From contig DAIQMR010000002.1 in the NCBI GenBank assembly GCA_036788835.1, positions 62,001 through 126,000 on the forward strand: a stretch of 64,000 bases of DNA, written 5' to 3'. The position numbers and the translations under genes are program-made. This document shows, piece by piece, positions 1 to 9,136 of this stretch. A model generated the notes under the pieces. That model ran no database searches and was not told the DNA's origin. It saw only the letters and a list, made by a program, of their open reading frames with translations. Every line of letters starts with the position of its first letter. Position 1 is the stretch's first letter. The DNA comes from JALCSJ01 sp036788835 (GTDB lineage: Bacteria; Bacillota; Negativicutes; Acidaminococcales; Acidaminococcaceae).

Positions 1-512
1 CTGTACCGGCTTTCAACAAGAAGAGCGAAGCTAGCCTCTTGGACCTTTCTTTCCATGGTTTGCTGATCAGAAAGGAGGTTGCTTTTTATGAGCTGCTGGG
101 TGAGAGTGCTGCCGCCTTGGACGATGCTGCCTTCCTGGATATTGACCAGAATAGCTCGTAAGATACCGTCGGCATCAATACCATGATGCTCATAAAATCG
201 TTTGTCTTCAATAGCCACAAGGGCGTGCTGGAGATTTTTGGGAGTCTTAGCCAAAGTCACCCAGTTTTTAGCACCAACTTGTTCCAGACAAAATTCCTTC
301 ATGTTGTAAGCGTGGTAGAAAGTCCCTACAGGTTTAGGCCATTGGTCAACACCGGGAATAAGCTTTCCGGGGTCAAAACCTTGCTGAGAGGGGGCTTTTT
401 CTGTTGTTTGGGGAGTTTTGGATGGGGAAGGAACAGGATGTTTGACGGGTCTAGTGGCATAGTAGCATAAAAATGCAGACAAAATAAATAATATTGCGAT
501 TAATTTCTTCAT
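1..512 (-). CDS. Penicillin-binding protein, glycosyltransferase 51 domain (partial)
   Basis: This is the 5' end of a gene that runs off the left edge; about 170 codons are visible. The product starts with a short hydrophobic signal-anchor (MKKLIAILFILSAFLCYY) and a Pro/Ser/Thr-rich linker. Two hallmarks of family 51 peptidoglycan glycosyltransferases follow: motif 1 with the catalytic Glu (ALVAIEDKRFYEHHGID) and motif 2 (GGSTLTQQLIKSNLL). It should polymerise lipid II outside the inner membrane. Whether a transpeptidase domain follows (class A PBP) or it is monofunctional cannot be seen. The ATG is preceded by a strong AGGAGG site. It is transcribed away from the arg operon. Confidence 0.88.
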   Translation of the reverse strand, partial: MKKLIAILFILSAFLCYYATRPVKHPVPSPSKTPQTTEKAPSQQGFDPGKLIPGVDQWPKPVGTFYHAYNMKEFCLEQVGAKNWVTLAKTPKNLQHALVAIEDKRFYEHHGIDADGILRAILVNIQEGSIVQGGSTLTQQLIKSNLLSDQQTMERKVQEASFALLVESRY

Positions 513-689
513 AAATTCCTCCTAACCTTTTTACCTGTCTATTTTACTCGAAATTAAGGAAAAAAGCCACAGGCAACCCTTTTTTGCGAAAAAACTTTTG
601 CTAAATAATGTTATACGTAGTAAAATATGTTTTATACAATGGCAGAGTTTGACATGTATAAAAAAATAAAAAAAAAGTAAAGAAAAGAC

Positions 690-726
690 TTGCATTATTA
701 TACACAATAGCTGTATAATAATGCAA
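690..726 (+). promoter_or_regulatory. Promoter and ArgR-type operator of the arg operon
   Basis: A perfect inverted repeat with 14-bp arms (TTGCATTATTATAC at 690-703 and its complement at 713-726) surrounds a 9-bp spacer. Each half resembles an 18-bp ARG box. A likely promoter lies inside it: TTGCAT at 690-695, 18 bp, TATAAT at 714-719. A bound repressor would cover both elements, as expected for ArgR/AhrC control by arginine. The dyad is seen; the regulator is inferred from ARG-box similarity and the downstream genes. A TTGACA at 649-654 has no matching -10 at normal distance. Confidence 0.7.
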
Positions 727-745
727 TATAAAAGGAGGAAACGAA

Positions 746-1633
746 ATGGATGTTAAAGAAAATCAAATGAATATCCTAGTTGAGGCTTTGCCCTATCTTA
801 GAGATTTCAAAGGTAAGACAGTGGTGGTAAAGTATGGTGGTAACGCCATGCTGAATGATGAAATTAAAACTAAGGTATTACAAGATATTGTTTTCCTGCA
901 ATGTGCCGGCATGCATCCCGTGGTTGTACACGGTGGCGGACCGGAAATTACCGATATGCTGAAAAAGGCCGGTAAGAAATCCGAGTTCGTCAGCGGCCTG
1001 CGAGTCACTGACGCTGAAACAGTTAGCATTGCCGAAATGGCTCTGGTGGGCAAAGTAAACACCGACCTGGTAGCCCGCTTGAACGTTTTAGGCGGCCGGG
1101 CCATTGGCTTAAACGGTAAGGATGCCAGCCTTATTGAGGCAAAAAAACATCTGGCCGATGTGTATGAAAACGGGGAAGTTAATTTGGTAGATATCGGTTA
1201 CGTGGGCAATGTAGAACACGTTAATACCGATTTGATTAATCTGTTGTTGGATAATGGCTACATTCCTGTTATCGCTCCTATTGGCGTGGGCAATGCCGGG
1301 GAAACTTACAATATTAATGCGGATAGCGTAGCCGGTGAGGTGGCCGGTGCCCTGAAGGCGGAAAAACTTTTGGTGCTGACAGATGTTAAGGGTATTTACG
1401 AAGATTATCGTGACGAGAATTCTTTCATTTCCACACTGACCTTTGAAAAAGCCCAGGAGCTCATTGTCCGAGGCAGCATTGACGGCGGCATGATTCCTAA
1501 GGTTAAAGCTTGTATTGTGGCTTTATCCGGAGGCGCCGGAAAGACCCATATTATTGACGGACGCAAAGAGCACACCATTCTGGAGGAAATTTTCTCCGAC
1601 AAGGGTGTAGGCACAGAAGTAGTTAAAGAATAA
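746..1633 (+). CDS. argB: Acetylglutamate kinase
   Basis: Phosphorylates N-acetyl-L-glutamate in the second step of cyclic or linear arginine synthesis. The 295-residue protein shows the amino-acid-kinase fold signatures KYGGNAM (residues 29-35) and HGGGPE (62-67). The N-terminal helix before the first strand is the type found in arginine-inhibited hexameric acetylglutamate kinases, so feedback inhibition is likely. The start ATG follows AAAGGAGGAAACGAA. It is the first gene of an operon with argD, argF, argG and argH. argC and argJ/argA are not in the window, so acetylglutamate supply and its reduction must be encoded elsewhere. Confidence 0.97.
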   Translation: MDVKENQMNILVEALPYLRDFKGKTVVVKYGGNAMLNDEIKTKVLQDIVFLQCAGMHPVVVHGGGPEITDMLKKAGKKSEFVSGLRVTDAETVSIAEMALVGKVNTDLVARLNVLGGRAIGLNGKDASLIEAKKHLADVYENGEVNLVDIGYVGNVEHVNTDLINLLLDNGYIPVIAPIGVGNAGETYNINADSVAGEVAGALKAEKLLVLTDVKGIYEDYRDENSFISTLTFEKAQELIVRGSIDGGMIPKVKACIVALSGGAGKTHIIDGRKEHTILEEIFSDKGVGTEVVKE

Positions 1634-1655
1634 AAACTATTGAGGGGGAAATGCA

Positions 1656-2846
1656 ATGCATACTAAAGAAATAATGGACATGACCGAACAGTATTATCTA
1701 CCGGTCTTTATTAGAAATAAAATTGCCTTGGACCATGGCGTAGGAACGAAACTGTACGATGCGGAAGGCAAGGAATACACTGATTTCTTTGCAGGCATTG
1801 CCGTTAATGCTTTGGGTTATGCCCATCCTGCCGTAGTGAAGGCTATTTGCGATCAGGCAGCCAAGCTGATTCATTGCTCTAACTTATATTACACAGAAAT
1901 TCAGGCTAAGTGCGTAGCTAAAATCAGCCAAGTGAGTACTTTTGACCGGGTGTTCCTCTGCAATAGCGGTGCAGAGGCCAATGAGGGCGCTATTAAGCTG
2001 GCATTGAAATATGGTACGGCCAAAAGTCCTAAGAAATTCAAATTTGTTACAGCCTTGGAATCTTTCCATGGGAGAACTATGGAAACCCTGACAGCCACAG
2101 GCCAAGAACATTATCACGAAGGACTGGGGCCGTTGCCTGTAGGTTTTACCTATGTACCTTATGGTGATATTGATGCTTTGACTAGGGCTATGGATGATGA
2201 TGTTTGCGGCGTGCTTTTAGAGCCAATCCAAGGTGAGGGCGGGGTTCATGTTCCTCCTGCAGGTTATTTGGCCAAGACCAAAGAATTGTGTGCTAAGCAT
2301 GATGCTCTTTTGATTATGGATGAAGTACAGACCGGTGTTTGCCGCAGCGGCAAATGGTTTGCCTGGATGCTATCGGGAGTGAAACCTGATATTATGACCA
2401 TGGCTAAAGCGATTGGTGGCGGCATTCCTATGGGGGCTTTTGCTGTAGATGAAAAGCTGGCTCATGTTTTTAAACCAGGCGACCATGGTACTACATTCGG
2501 CGGCAATGTTTTAGCCTGCGCTGCTTCCTATGCAACTTTATGCACTTTGGAAGAACAGAATATTTTGGCAGCGGTGGCAGAGCAGGGTGCTTATTTTAAA
2601 GAAAAAATGCAAGAACTGCAAGCGAAATTCCCGGATAAAATTACTGATGTACGAGGAGCAGGTTTAATCCTGGGTATGGAATTGGCTAAACCCGGCGCTC
2701 CGGTAGTTGAGCAGTGCCTGGCCAAGAGCTTTATTATTAACTGTACGGTAGGCAATGTTCTGCGCTTTGTTCCTCCTCTTATTATCAGCAAAGCAGAAAT
2801 CGACGGCTTGATAGCTGCCTTGGCAGAAATATTCCGGGAATTTTAA
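1656..2846 (+). CDS. argD: Acetylornithine aminotransferase
   Basis: PLP-dependent class III aminotransferase that converts N-acetylglutamate semialdehyde to N-acetylornithine. At 396 residues it has normal family length. It shows the LCNSGAEANEGAIKLA cofactor-phosphate region, LIMDEVQTGVCRSG with the PLP-ring Asp, and the Schiff-base lysine at about residue 251 (TMAKAIGGGIPMGA). It lies 22 bp after argB, with a GGGGG-type ribosome site before the ATG. Succinyldiaminopimelate aminotransferase activity, seen in some ArgD enzymes, is possible but not shown by the sequence. Confidence 0.96.
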   Translation: MHTKEIMDMTEQYYLPVFIRNKIALDHGVGTKLYDAEGKEYTDFFAGIAVNALGYAHPAVVKAICDQAAKLIHCSNLYYTEIQAKCVAKISQVSTFDRVFLCNSGAEANEGAIKLALKYGTAKSPKKFKFVTALESFHGRTMETLTATGQEHYHEGLGPLPVGFTYVPYGDIDALTRAMDDDVCGVLLEPIQGEGGVHVPPAGYLAKTKELCAKHDALLIMDEVQTGVCRSGKWFAWMLSGVKPDIMTMAKAIGGGIPMGAFAVDEKLAHVFKPGDHGTTFGGNVLACAASYATLCTLEEQNILAAVAEQGAYFKEKMQELQAKFPDKITDVRGAGLILGMELAKPGAPVVEQCLAKSFIINCTVGNVLRFVPPLIISKAEIDGLIAALAEIFREF

Positions 2847-2865
2847 AAAAGGATGAGGTTGAAAA

Positions 2866-3807
2866 ATGGGATTAAAGAATAAAGATTTGCTTTCCATCCA
2901 TGATTTATCCGTGGGTGAAGTGGCAACGATACTAGATGTTTCTAAAAAATTGAAACGTAAACAAAAAGCAGGAGAACCACATGAGTACTTAAAGGGCAAA
3001 ACCTTGGCCATGATTTTTTCCAAGGCTTCTACCCGTACGAGGGTCTCCTTTGAGACGGGTTTTCACCAATTAGGGGGACATCCGATTTACATGAGTGAAT
3101 CCACTTCCCAGATCGGCAGAGGGGAACCGGTAAAAGATACTGCCAGAGTTTTGTCCAGGTTTGTGGACGGCATTATGATCAGGACTTTCTCACATGATTC
3201 TGTGAAAGAACTGGCTCACTATGCCTCCATTCCTGTTATTAACGGGCTGACGGATTTGCTTCACCCTTGCCAAGCCTTGACGGATATCTTCACTATTTTG
3301 GAATACAAAGAAATCCTCAAAGGCAGGAAATTAGTGTATGTGGGGGATGGGAACAATATGGCCCATTCTCTGATGTATGCCTGCGCCAAAGTAGGCATGA
3401 ATATGATTTGCGCCAGCCCTAAAGGGTACCAGCCGAATCCTCAGATTTTGCAGGAGGCTCAGGAAGATGCCAAAGCAACCGGTGCTTCCATTACCGTAGA
3501 AGAGGATATGTTTAAAGCAGCTAAAGGTGCTGATGTGCTCTATACTGATGTATGGGCTTCCATGGGCGAAGAGGCTGAGCGAGAGGTGAGAATGAAGGCG
3601 CTGCACGAGTATCAGATTAATGCTGAGCTTTTAGCTACAGCCAGACCTGATGCCATGGTGCTCCATTGTCTGCCGGCCCATCGAGGGGAAGAAATTACCG
3701 AGGACGTTATCGAAGGCAAGCATTCTGCCGTTTTTGACGAAGCGGAAAACAGACTCCATGTGCAAAAGGCTATTATGGCTTTGCTCATGAGCGATGAAGT
3801 CCTATAA
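2866..3807 (+). CDS. argF: Ornithine carbamoyltransferase
   Basis: Condenses carbamoyl phosphate with ornithine to citrulline. The carbamoyl-phosphate loop STRTR (residues 55-59), the HPCQALTD motif and the ornithine-loop HCLPAHRGEE are all present in a 313-residue chain of normal length. The place between argD and argG argues for the biosynthetic enzyme rather than a catabolic arcB: there is no arcA or arcC nearby. The gene starts 19 bp after argD with a GGATGAGG site. Confidence 0.96.
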   Translation: MGLKNKDLLSIHDLSVGEVATILDVSKKLKRKQKAGEPHEYLKGKTLAMIFSKASTRTRVSFETGFHQLGGHPIYMSESTSQIGRGEPVKDTARVLSRFVDGIMIRTFSHDSVKELAHYASIPVINGLTDLLHPCQALTDIFTILEYKEILKGRKLVYVGDGNNMAHSLMYACAKVGMNMICASPKGYQPNPQILQEAQEDAKATGASITVEEDMFKAAKGADVLYTDVWASMGEEAEREVRMKALHEYQINAELLATARPDAMVLHCLPAHRGEEITEDVIEGKHSAVFDEAENRLHVQKAIMALLMSDEVL

Positions 3808-3870
3808 GCAATCAGTAAAATGAATTATTTCATTTGCTAAATACAGAGAAATTAAACGGGAGGCTTTTAA

Positions 3871-5094
3871 ATGAAGAAGAAAGAAGACATTAAGAAAGTA
3901 GTATTGGCTTATTCAGGTGGATTGGATACATCTATTATTATTCCTTGGTTAAAGGAAAATTATAATAATTGTGAAGTTATTGCAGCCTGCGCTGACGTGG
4001 GACAAGGTGATGAACTGGATCCCATCCATGACAAGGCTATTAAATCCGGAGCCAGCAAATGCTATATTTTGGATTTAACCGAAGAGTTCATTAAAGATTA
4101 TGTATGGCCTACCGTAAAAGCCGGCGCCGTTTACGAAAAGAAATATTTGCTGGGAACTTCTTTCGCCCGTCCCTGCATTGCCAAGCACTTAGTAGAGATT
4201 GCCCAAAAAGAAGGGGCAGACGCTATTTGCCATGGTGCTACCGGCAAAGGGAATGACCAGGTTCGTTTTGAATTGGGCATCAAAGCTTTGGCTCCGGAAA
4301 TTCAGGTTATCGCTCCCTGGCGTGAATGGAATCTGAAATCCCGTGACGAAGAAATTGACTATGCAGAAGCTCATGGTATTCCAGTGCCTGTAACCAAGAA
4401 AAAGGATTACAGCATGGACCGCAACCTGTGGCATTTATCCCACGAAGGCAGCGATTTGGAAGATCCCTGGAATGAACCTAAATCCGAGATTTTTATAGTT
4501 ACCACCACTCCGGAGAGTGCTCCTGACAAAGATGAATATGTAGAAATTGAGTTCAAGGAAGGTGTGCCCGTAGCCGTTAACGGCAAGGAATATTCTCCTG
4601 CGGGCATTGTTGCTGAATTAAATGCCATCGGTAAACGTAACGGTATCGGCATTGACGATATGGTGGAAAACCGTTTGGTTGGTATGAAGGACCGTGGTGT
4701 TTATGAAAACCCGGGGGGATCTATTATTTACTATGCTCATAATGAGCTGGAAAATATTACTCTTGATCGTGCTACCTATAACTATAAGGAACTTATTTCC
4801 GTAAGATATGCAGAATTGGTTTATGATGGTATGTGGTTCTCTCCTTTGCGTGAGGCATTGCAGGCTTTCGTAGACGAAACCCAAAAGGTTGTTACCGGTA
4901 CAGTTCGCCTGAAGTTATACAAGGGTAATATTATTACCGCAGGCTCTAAGAGCCCCTATTCCTTGTATAGTAAGGAATATGTAACATTCGGGGCTGACGA
5001 TGTTTATGACCAGACAGATGCTAAGGGCTTTATTACTTTGTTCGGACTGCCTTTGACAGTACGTGCTTTAATGAAACAAGGAAAATTGAAATAA
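3871..5094 (+). CDS. argG: Argininosuccinate synthase
   Basis: ATP-dependent joining of citrulline and aspartate. The N-terminal PP-loop AYSGGLDTS (residues 13-21) and the argininosuccinate synthase stretches SFARPCIAKHLV and GATGKGNDQVRFE are clear. Length 407 is normal for the family. The 63 bp before it are the longest gap in the operon but hold no terminator. The stop codon TAA shares its last base with the ATG of argH, so the two should be translationally coupled. Confidence 0.97.
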   Translation: MKKKEDIKKVVLAYSGGLDTSIIIPWLKENYNNCEVIAACADVGQGDELDPIHDKAIKSGASKCYILDLTEEFIKDYVWPTVKAGAVYEKKYLLGTSFARPCIAKHLVEIAQKEGADAICHGATGKGNDQVRFELGIKALAPEIQVIAPWREWNLKSRDEEIDYAEAHGIPVPVTKKKDYSMDRNLWHLSHEGSDLEDPWNEPKSEIFIVTTTPESAPDKDEYVEIEFKEGVPVAVNGKEYSPAGIVAELNAIGKRNGIGIDDMVENRLVGMKDRGVYENPGGSIIYYAHNELENITLDRATYNYKELISVRYAELVYDGMWFSPLREALQAFVDETQKVVTGTVRLKLYKGNIITAGSKSPYSLYSKEYVTFGADDVYDQTDAKGFITLFGLPLTVRALMKQGKLK

Positions 5095-6506
5095 TGGCAA
5101 AACTTTGGGGTGGCAGATTCAGCAAAGACACCAATGCTTTGGTAGATGCTTTTAACGCATCCATAGAGTATGACCAGCGCCTGTATCAGGAAGATATCAG
5201 GGGCAGTATTGCTCATGCTCATATGTTGGCCAAAACCGGCATAATTTCCCAAAAGGACTGTGACAAAATCGTCAAGGGCCTAGAGAAAATCTTGGCTGAT
5301 ATTGAGACTGGCAAATTCAAGTTTGATGTGGCTTTGGAAGACGTTCATATGAATGTAGAGGCCAGGCTCACAGAAGCCATCGGTAAGCCGGGTGAGAGAC
5401 TTCACACGGCTCGCAGCCGTAACGATCAGGTAGCTCTTGATATGCATATGTATATGAAGAAAACTGTGACGGAAGTTATGGAGCTCTTGATAGCTTTTGA
5501 AGAGGCTCTTTTAACCTTGGCTAAAAAACATCAGAAGACTTTGATGCCGGGCTACACCCATTTGCAAAGAGCCCAGCCCATTACTTTTGCTCATCATATG
5601 TTGGCATATTTCAATATGATGACCAGAGATTTCAAACGGTTGGAAGGGGTCTGGGCAGGCGCTGACATTATGCCCTTAGGGGCCGGTGCCATTGCCGGGA
5701 CTACGTTGCCTATTGATAGATTTCAGGTTGCCAAAGAGCTGAAATTTGAACAGGTCTATGGGAATAGTATGGACGCAGTCAGTGATCGGGACTATGTGCT
5801 GGATTTTTTGTCTGCCGGTTCTCTGCTTATGATGCATTTATCCAGATTAAGTGAGGAATTGTGCCTGTGGTCTTCTACAGAATTTGGTTTCATTGAGTTG
5901 GACGATGGCTTTGCCACCGGTTCTTCTATGATGCCCCAAAAGAAAAACCCGGATATTTCCGAGTTGGTCAGAGGGAAAACAGGCAGGGTTTATGGACATT
6001 TAATGGCACTTCTTACTACTTTGAAAGGCTTACCTTTAGCCTACAACAAGGACCTTCAGGAAGACAAAGAAGGTTTCTTTGATGCAGTGGATACGGTAAA
6101 ATTCTCCTTAACAGTATACAGGGATATGCTTTTGACCATGAGAGTCAATAAGGAGAAGCTGGCCGTAGCCGTTCATAAGGATTTTTCCAATGCTACGGAT
6201 TTAGCTGATTACCTGGTCAAAAAAGGCTTTCCCTTTAGGGAAGCTCATGCCGTAGTTGGCAAGTGTGTGGCTTATGCCATTGAAAAGGGCAAGTTTCTGC
6301 CGGAACTAACCTTGGCTGAATACAAAAAGTTTTCGCCTTTATTCGAGACCGATTTATTAGAAGCCTTGAAACCGGAAAACTGTGTAGCTGCCCGGACTTC
6401 CTACGGCGGTCCTGCCTACAGTCAAAACGCCAGGCAATTAGAATTGGGCAAGCAAGTAATCGCCGCCCAGAAAAAAGTTCTCAAGGAAAAACTTAAAAAA
6501 TTATAA
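5094..6506 (+). CDS. argH: Argininosuccinate lyase
   Basis: Splits argininosuccinate into arginine and fumarate, the last step of the pathway. It belongs to the fumarase/aspartase superfamily: the signature loop GSSMMPQKKNPD starts at about residue 276, and HTARSRNDQVALD and HLQRAQPITFAHH supply catalytic residues. The 470-residue length is usual. It starts on the last base of the argG stop and is followed directly by an intrinsic terminator, so it closes the operon. No argininosuccinate-lyase/argA fusion is present. Confidence 0.97.
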   Translation: MAKLWGGRFSKDTNALVDAFNASIEYDQRLYQEDIRGSIAHAHMLAKTGIISQKDCDKIVKGLEKILADIETGKFKFDVALEDVHMNVEARLTEAIGKPGERLHTARSRNDQVALDMHMYMKKTVTEVMELLIAFEEALLTLAKKHQKTLMPGYTHLQRAQPITFAHHMLAYFNMMTRDFKRLEGVWAGADIMPLGAGAIAGTTLPIDRFQVAKELKFEQVYGNSMDAVSDRDYVLDFLSAGSLLMMHLSRLSEELCLWSSTEFGFIELDDGFATGSSMMPQKKNPDISELVRGKTGRVYGHLMALLTTLKGLPLAYNKDLQEDKEGFFDAVDTVKFSLTVYRDMLLTMRVNKEKLAVAVHKDFSNATDLADYLVKKGFPFREAHAVVGKCVAYAIEKGKFLPELTLAEYKKFSPLFETDLLEALKPENCVAARTSYGGPAYSQNARQLELGKQVIAAQKKVLKEKLKKL

Positions 6507-6510
6507 CAAA

Positions 6511-6541
6511 AAACATCCGGCTAATGGTCGGATGTTTTTTT
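6511..6541 (+). terminator. Intrinsic terminator of the arg operon
   Basis: AAACATCCG at 6511-6519 pairs with CGGATGTTT at 6529-6537 around a 9-base loop and runs into a T tract. It lies 5 bp after the argH stop. Confidence 0.9.
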
Positions 6542-6691
6542 AGCGTAAGAAGAAAACGCCTCAATTAATGCTAGTACTTCACCGGCGTTGTAAATTTTTG
6601 GAAAAGAGCTGGTGGATAATATTTTGGAAGAAACATTAAGCAGGCAGAGACTGACAATTCACTCGCCGATTTTTGTTGCCGGGCCCTTAAC

Positions 6692-7945
6692 TTACACGTT
6701 CCTCGCAGCTAAGTGGGCGACGGGCTCGGTAGTGGGCCTGAAGTTGGTCTTGAAGTCAGTGTTGAGAAATTCCAGAGCGTAGCCTGTCGCCATGGTGATG
6801 CCGGCCTTCAGGCCTACTTCGTCTGCATCAAATTCCGGAGTGTGGTGGGGAGCACCGCAGCCCATAGCAGGATTGGCGATACCTGTGAAAGTATGAACAC
6901 CGGGGAATAGCTGCATATAGCAGGAGAAGGTTTCCGAGGCCATCCAAGGGTCAACTTTAATATTGGCATCCGGCCCTAAATATTTAGCTACGGCCTTTTC
7001 GCACAACTTTTCACAGACCGGTTCGCAAGTGGTAGGAAAGAGTGGGTCAGGCATATATGTGATTTCGTATTTACATTTGTAAAGAGCGGTATTGTTTTCC
7101 AGGGACTTGAGCAGAAAGGCTTGGAACAGGGCCCCGGCTTTTTCCATACTGAAGAATCGGCAGGAGCCGCCAAAGGTCAGGGTTCCTTCGATGACGTTAT
7201 AGGTATGTCCCCCTTCCAGTTGACCGATGGAGTAGGTAAGCCATTCTTTAGGGTCAACCTGGAGTCGGAAGGTTTTCAAATCCTCGTAAATAGCCACAAA
7301 ACAATCAATGGGATTGATAGCCAGGTCCGGTCTGGCACCGTGCCCGAATTTACCAAGCAATTTAATGGTGAAACCAAAACCTCCGGCCATAGTAGCACCT
7401 GGCATGACTGCAACTTTACCGGCCGGTATGTCCCAACGGGTATGAGTAGCATAGCAACCGTCAATATGCAGCCCGGTTTTTTCCACTAAATAGGGCAGCA
7501 AATAGCGGAGATTGCCGCCGGTTTCTTCCCCACGTTCAAAACAAAATACTACAGTTCCTTGCCAGGCAGATTTGTGCTCAGCCAGTATTTTCGCTGTAAT
7601 AAGGGCCATAGCCATATGACAGTCGTGGCCACAGGCATGGGAAAGACCCTTTACCTGAGAGCAGCAGACTTTCTTCTGCTTCAGATTCCGGGGATTTTCG
7701 GGAATGGGCAGGGCATCGATTTCAGAACGGAGCAGCAAGGTTTTGCCAGCTTTGCCGCTATCTAGAATACCAAGGATGCCGCCTTTTTCGACCACAATAG
7801 TTTTGATACCCAATTTTTGTAAATAAGCATCAATGTAGGCAACGGTTTCCAATTCTTCGCCGGTCATTTCCGGGTGTGTATGAAAATAACGGCGCAAGGC
7901 CACGGCTTCCTCAAAACTAGCCTCTGTCAGCTTGCCTATGTCCAT
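6692..7945 (-). CDS. M20 family metallo-amidohydrolase
   Basis: A 417-residue zinc peptidase/deacylase of the M20D (amidohydrolase, IAA-amino-acid hydrolase or hippurate hydrolase) group. Metal-site motifs are visible in order: SHACGHDCHMAMA near residue 105, GEETGG with the catalytic/metal Glu near 140, YATHTRWDIPAGKVA, and the C-terminal HHTPEFDADE. The substrate cannot be read from sequence; N-acyl amino acids or aminobenzoyl-type amides are usual. An acetylornithine deacetylase role is tempting beside arg genes, but the motif pattern fits M20D better than ArgE. It is convergent to the arg operon, and AGGAGGG precedes the ATG. Confidence 0.85.
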   Translation of the reverse strand: MDIGKLTEASFEEAVALRRYFHTHPEMTGEELETVAYIDAYLQKLGIKTIVVEKGGILGILDSGKAGKTLLLRSEIDALPIPENPRNLKQKKVCCSQVKGLSHACGHDCHMAMALITAKILAEHKSAWQGTVVFCFERGEETGGNLRYLLPYLVEKTGLHIDGCYATHTRWDIPAGKVAVMPGATMAGGFGFTIKLLGKFGHGARPDLAINPIDCFVAIYEDLKTFRLQVDPKEWLTYSIGQLEGGHTYNVIEGTLTFGGSCRFFSMEKAGALFQAFLLKSLENNTALYKCKYEITYMPDPLFPTTCEPVCEKLCEKAVAKYLGPDANIKVDPWMASETFSCYMQLFPGVHTFTGIANPAMGCGAPHHTPEFDADEVGLKAGITMATGYALEFLNTDFKTNFRPTTEPVAHLAARNV

Positions 7946-8202
7946 GGTTCGCCCTCCTTATTATTTAGGATTATAGAGTGAGATATTTCTGCCGCCTTAG
8001 AGGCGGTCTTGTTATCTGCAACGTTTTAGGTAAATTTTATCACATCAGAAAATGTTGTCAATACTAAGGTATTTGTTAAGGATACTTGTGAAAATGCACT
8101 ATGAATTACAAAATATACTGTTATGGGCAGCCGTGCAAAAGCAGGAGATTACGACAAAAAATGACATTTTTGTGACCGTTAGCAAAAGTTTTTGTTATAT
8201 GC

Positions 8203-8231
8203 GTGACAAAGTGCCCCGAGATTTGTATAAT
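8203..8231 (+). promoter_or_regulatory. Promoter for cdaA
   Basis: GTGACA at 8203-8208 and a consensus TATAAT at 8226-8231 are separated by exactly 17 bp. Transcription would begin near 8238, giving a short leader. The rest of the 7946-8200 gap shows no convincing gene or structure. Confidence 0.7.
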
Positions 8232-8266
8232 TAAAGTTAGATATATTTTAAGAGGAGGTGGCTTTG

Positions 8267-9136
8267 GTGGCAGGACAGATTCAAGGGGTATTGCATACGA
8301 TTACTATTTTAGACATATTTGATATTTTGCTTGTAGCCTTTTTTCTGAACAAGCTATACCAAATGCTGAAGGACACCAGAGCGGCATCGTTATTTAAAGG
8401 CTTATTGGTATTATTAGGCGTGATGTTAGTCAGCAAATGGCTTAATCTCTATGTTGTCAATTGGATTCTGGAAAAATTCATGTATGTGGTAATGATTGCC
8501 TTGCCGGTAGTTTTCCAGCCGGAATTGCGCCGTGCCTTGGAGCAAATCGGACGTGGCAAATTATTCAGGAAGAGTACGTTCCTCAATGAGTATCAGGTAG
8601 AGAATATGCTGGAAGCTGTGGCGACCACGGCGGACAATCTCAGCAGGCATAAAATCGGTGCCTTGATTGTTTTTGAGCGGGAAACCGGATTGGGAGATTA
8701 TATCGAAACAGGTATTCAGATAGATGGCTTAATCAGTGCGGAATTGTTCGAAAACATTTTTATACCCAATACACCCCTGCACGATGGGGCTGTTATTGTC
8801 CGCGGGAATAGAATCGTGGCAGCCAGCTGTTTGCTGCCTTTAACGGAAGCCAGAAATCTCAGCCAGGAACTGGGAACCAGACACAGAGCGGCTATCGGCC
8901 TTTCCGAACAAACTGATGCATTGATTCTGGTAGTCAGCGAAGAAACAGGAACAATTTCCTTGGCCAGAGGCGGCGGCCTACAGCGTTATTTAACCCATCA
9001 CGATTTGAAGGCTTTGCTGCGGCCTGTTATGAAGCAGCCTATGCTGAACTGGAGAGATTCGGTCCTGCAAAAATTAAAGAGCCTCACTTCTCACCATAGT
9101 GAAGAGAAGGAGGAGAAAAATGATACAGAAAAATAA
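8267..9136 (+). CDS. cdaA: Diadenylate cyclase (c-di-AMP synthase)
   Basis: Makes c-di-AMP from two ATP at the membrane, controlling potassium/osmotic balance and cell-wall homeostasis. Three hydrophobic helices occupy about the first 90 residues. A DisA_N-type catalytic domain follows, with DGA at about 173-175 and RHR at about 205-207. Start choice: AGAGGAGG at 8251-8258 leaves 8 bases before GTG 8267; an upstream GTG at 8258 lies inside the ribosome site and is unlikely. The gene overlaps the YbbR gene by 17 bp. In Bacillus the trio is cdaA-cdaR-glmM; here glmM sits more than 30 kb away. Confidence 0.93.
   Translation: MAGQIQGVLHTITILDIFDILLVAFFLNKLYQMLKDTRAASLFKGLLVLLGVMLVSKWLNLYVVNWILEKFMYVVMIALPVVFQPELRRALEQIGRGKLFRKSTFLNEYQVENMLEAVATTADNLSRHKIGALIVFERETGLGDYIETGIQIDGLISAELFENIFIPNTPLHDGAVIVRGNRIVAASCLLPLTEARNLSQELGTRHRAAIGLSEQTDALILVVSEETGTISLARGGGLQRYLTHHDLKALLRPVMKQPMLNWRDSVLQKLKSLTSHHSEEKEEKNDTEK

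Noticed and set aside
6541..6691. Possible remnant gene between argH and the amidohydrolase
   Set aside because: No frame with a start, site or recognisable peptide on either strand.
8052..8234. 60-codon frame in the cdaA upstream region
   Set aside because: No ribosome site, it spans the likely cdaA promoter, and the product looks like no known protein.
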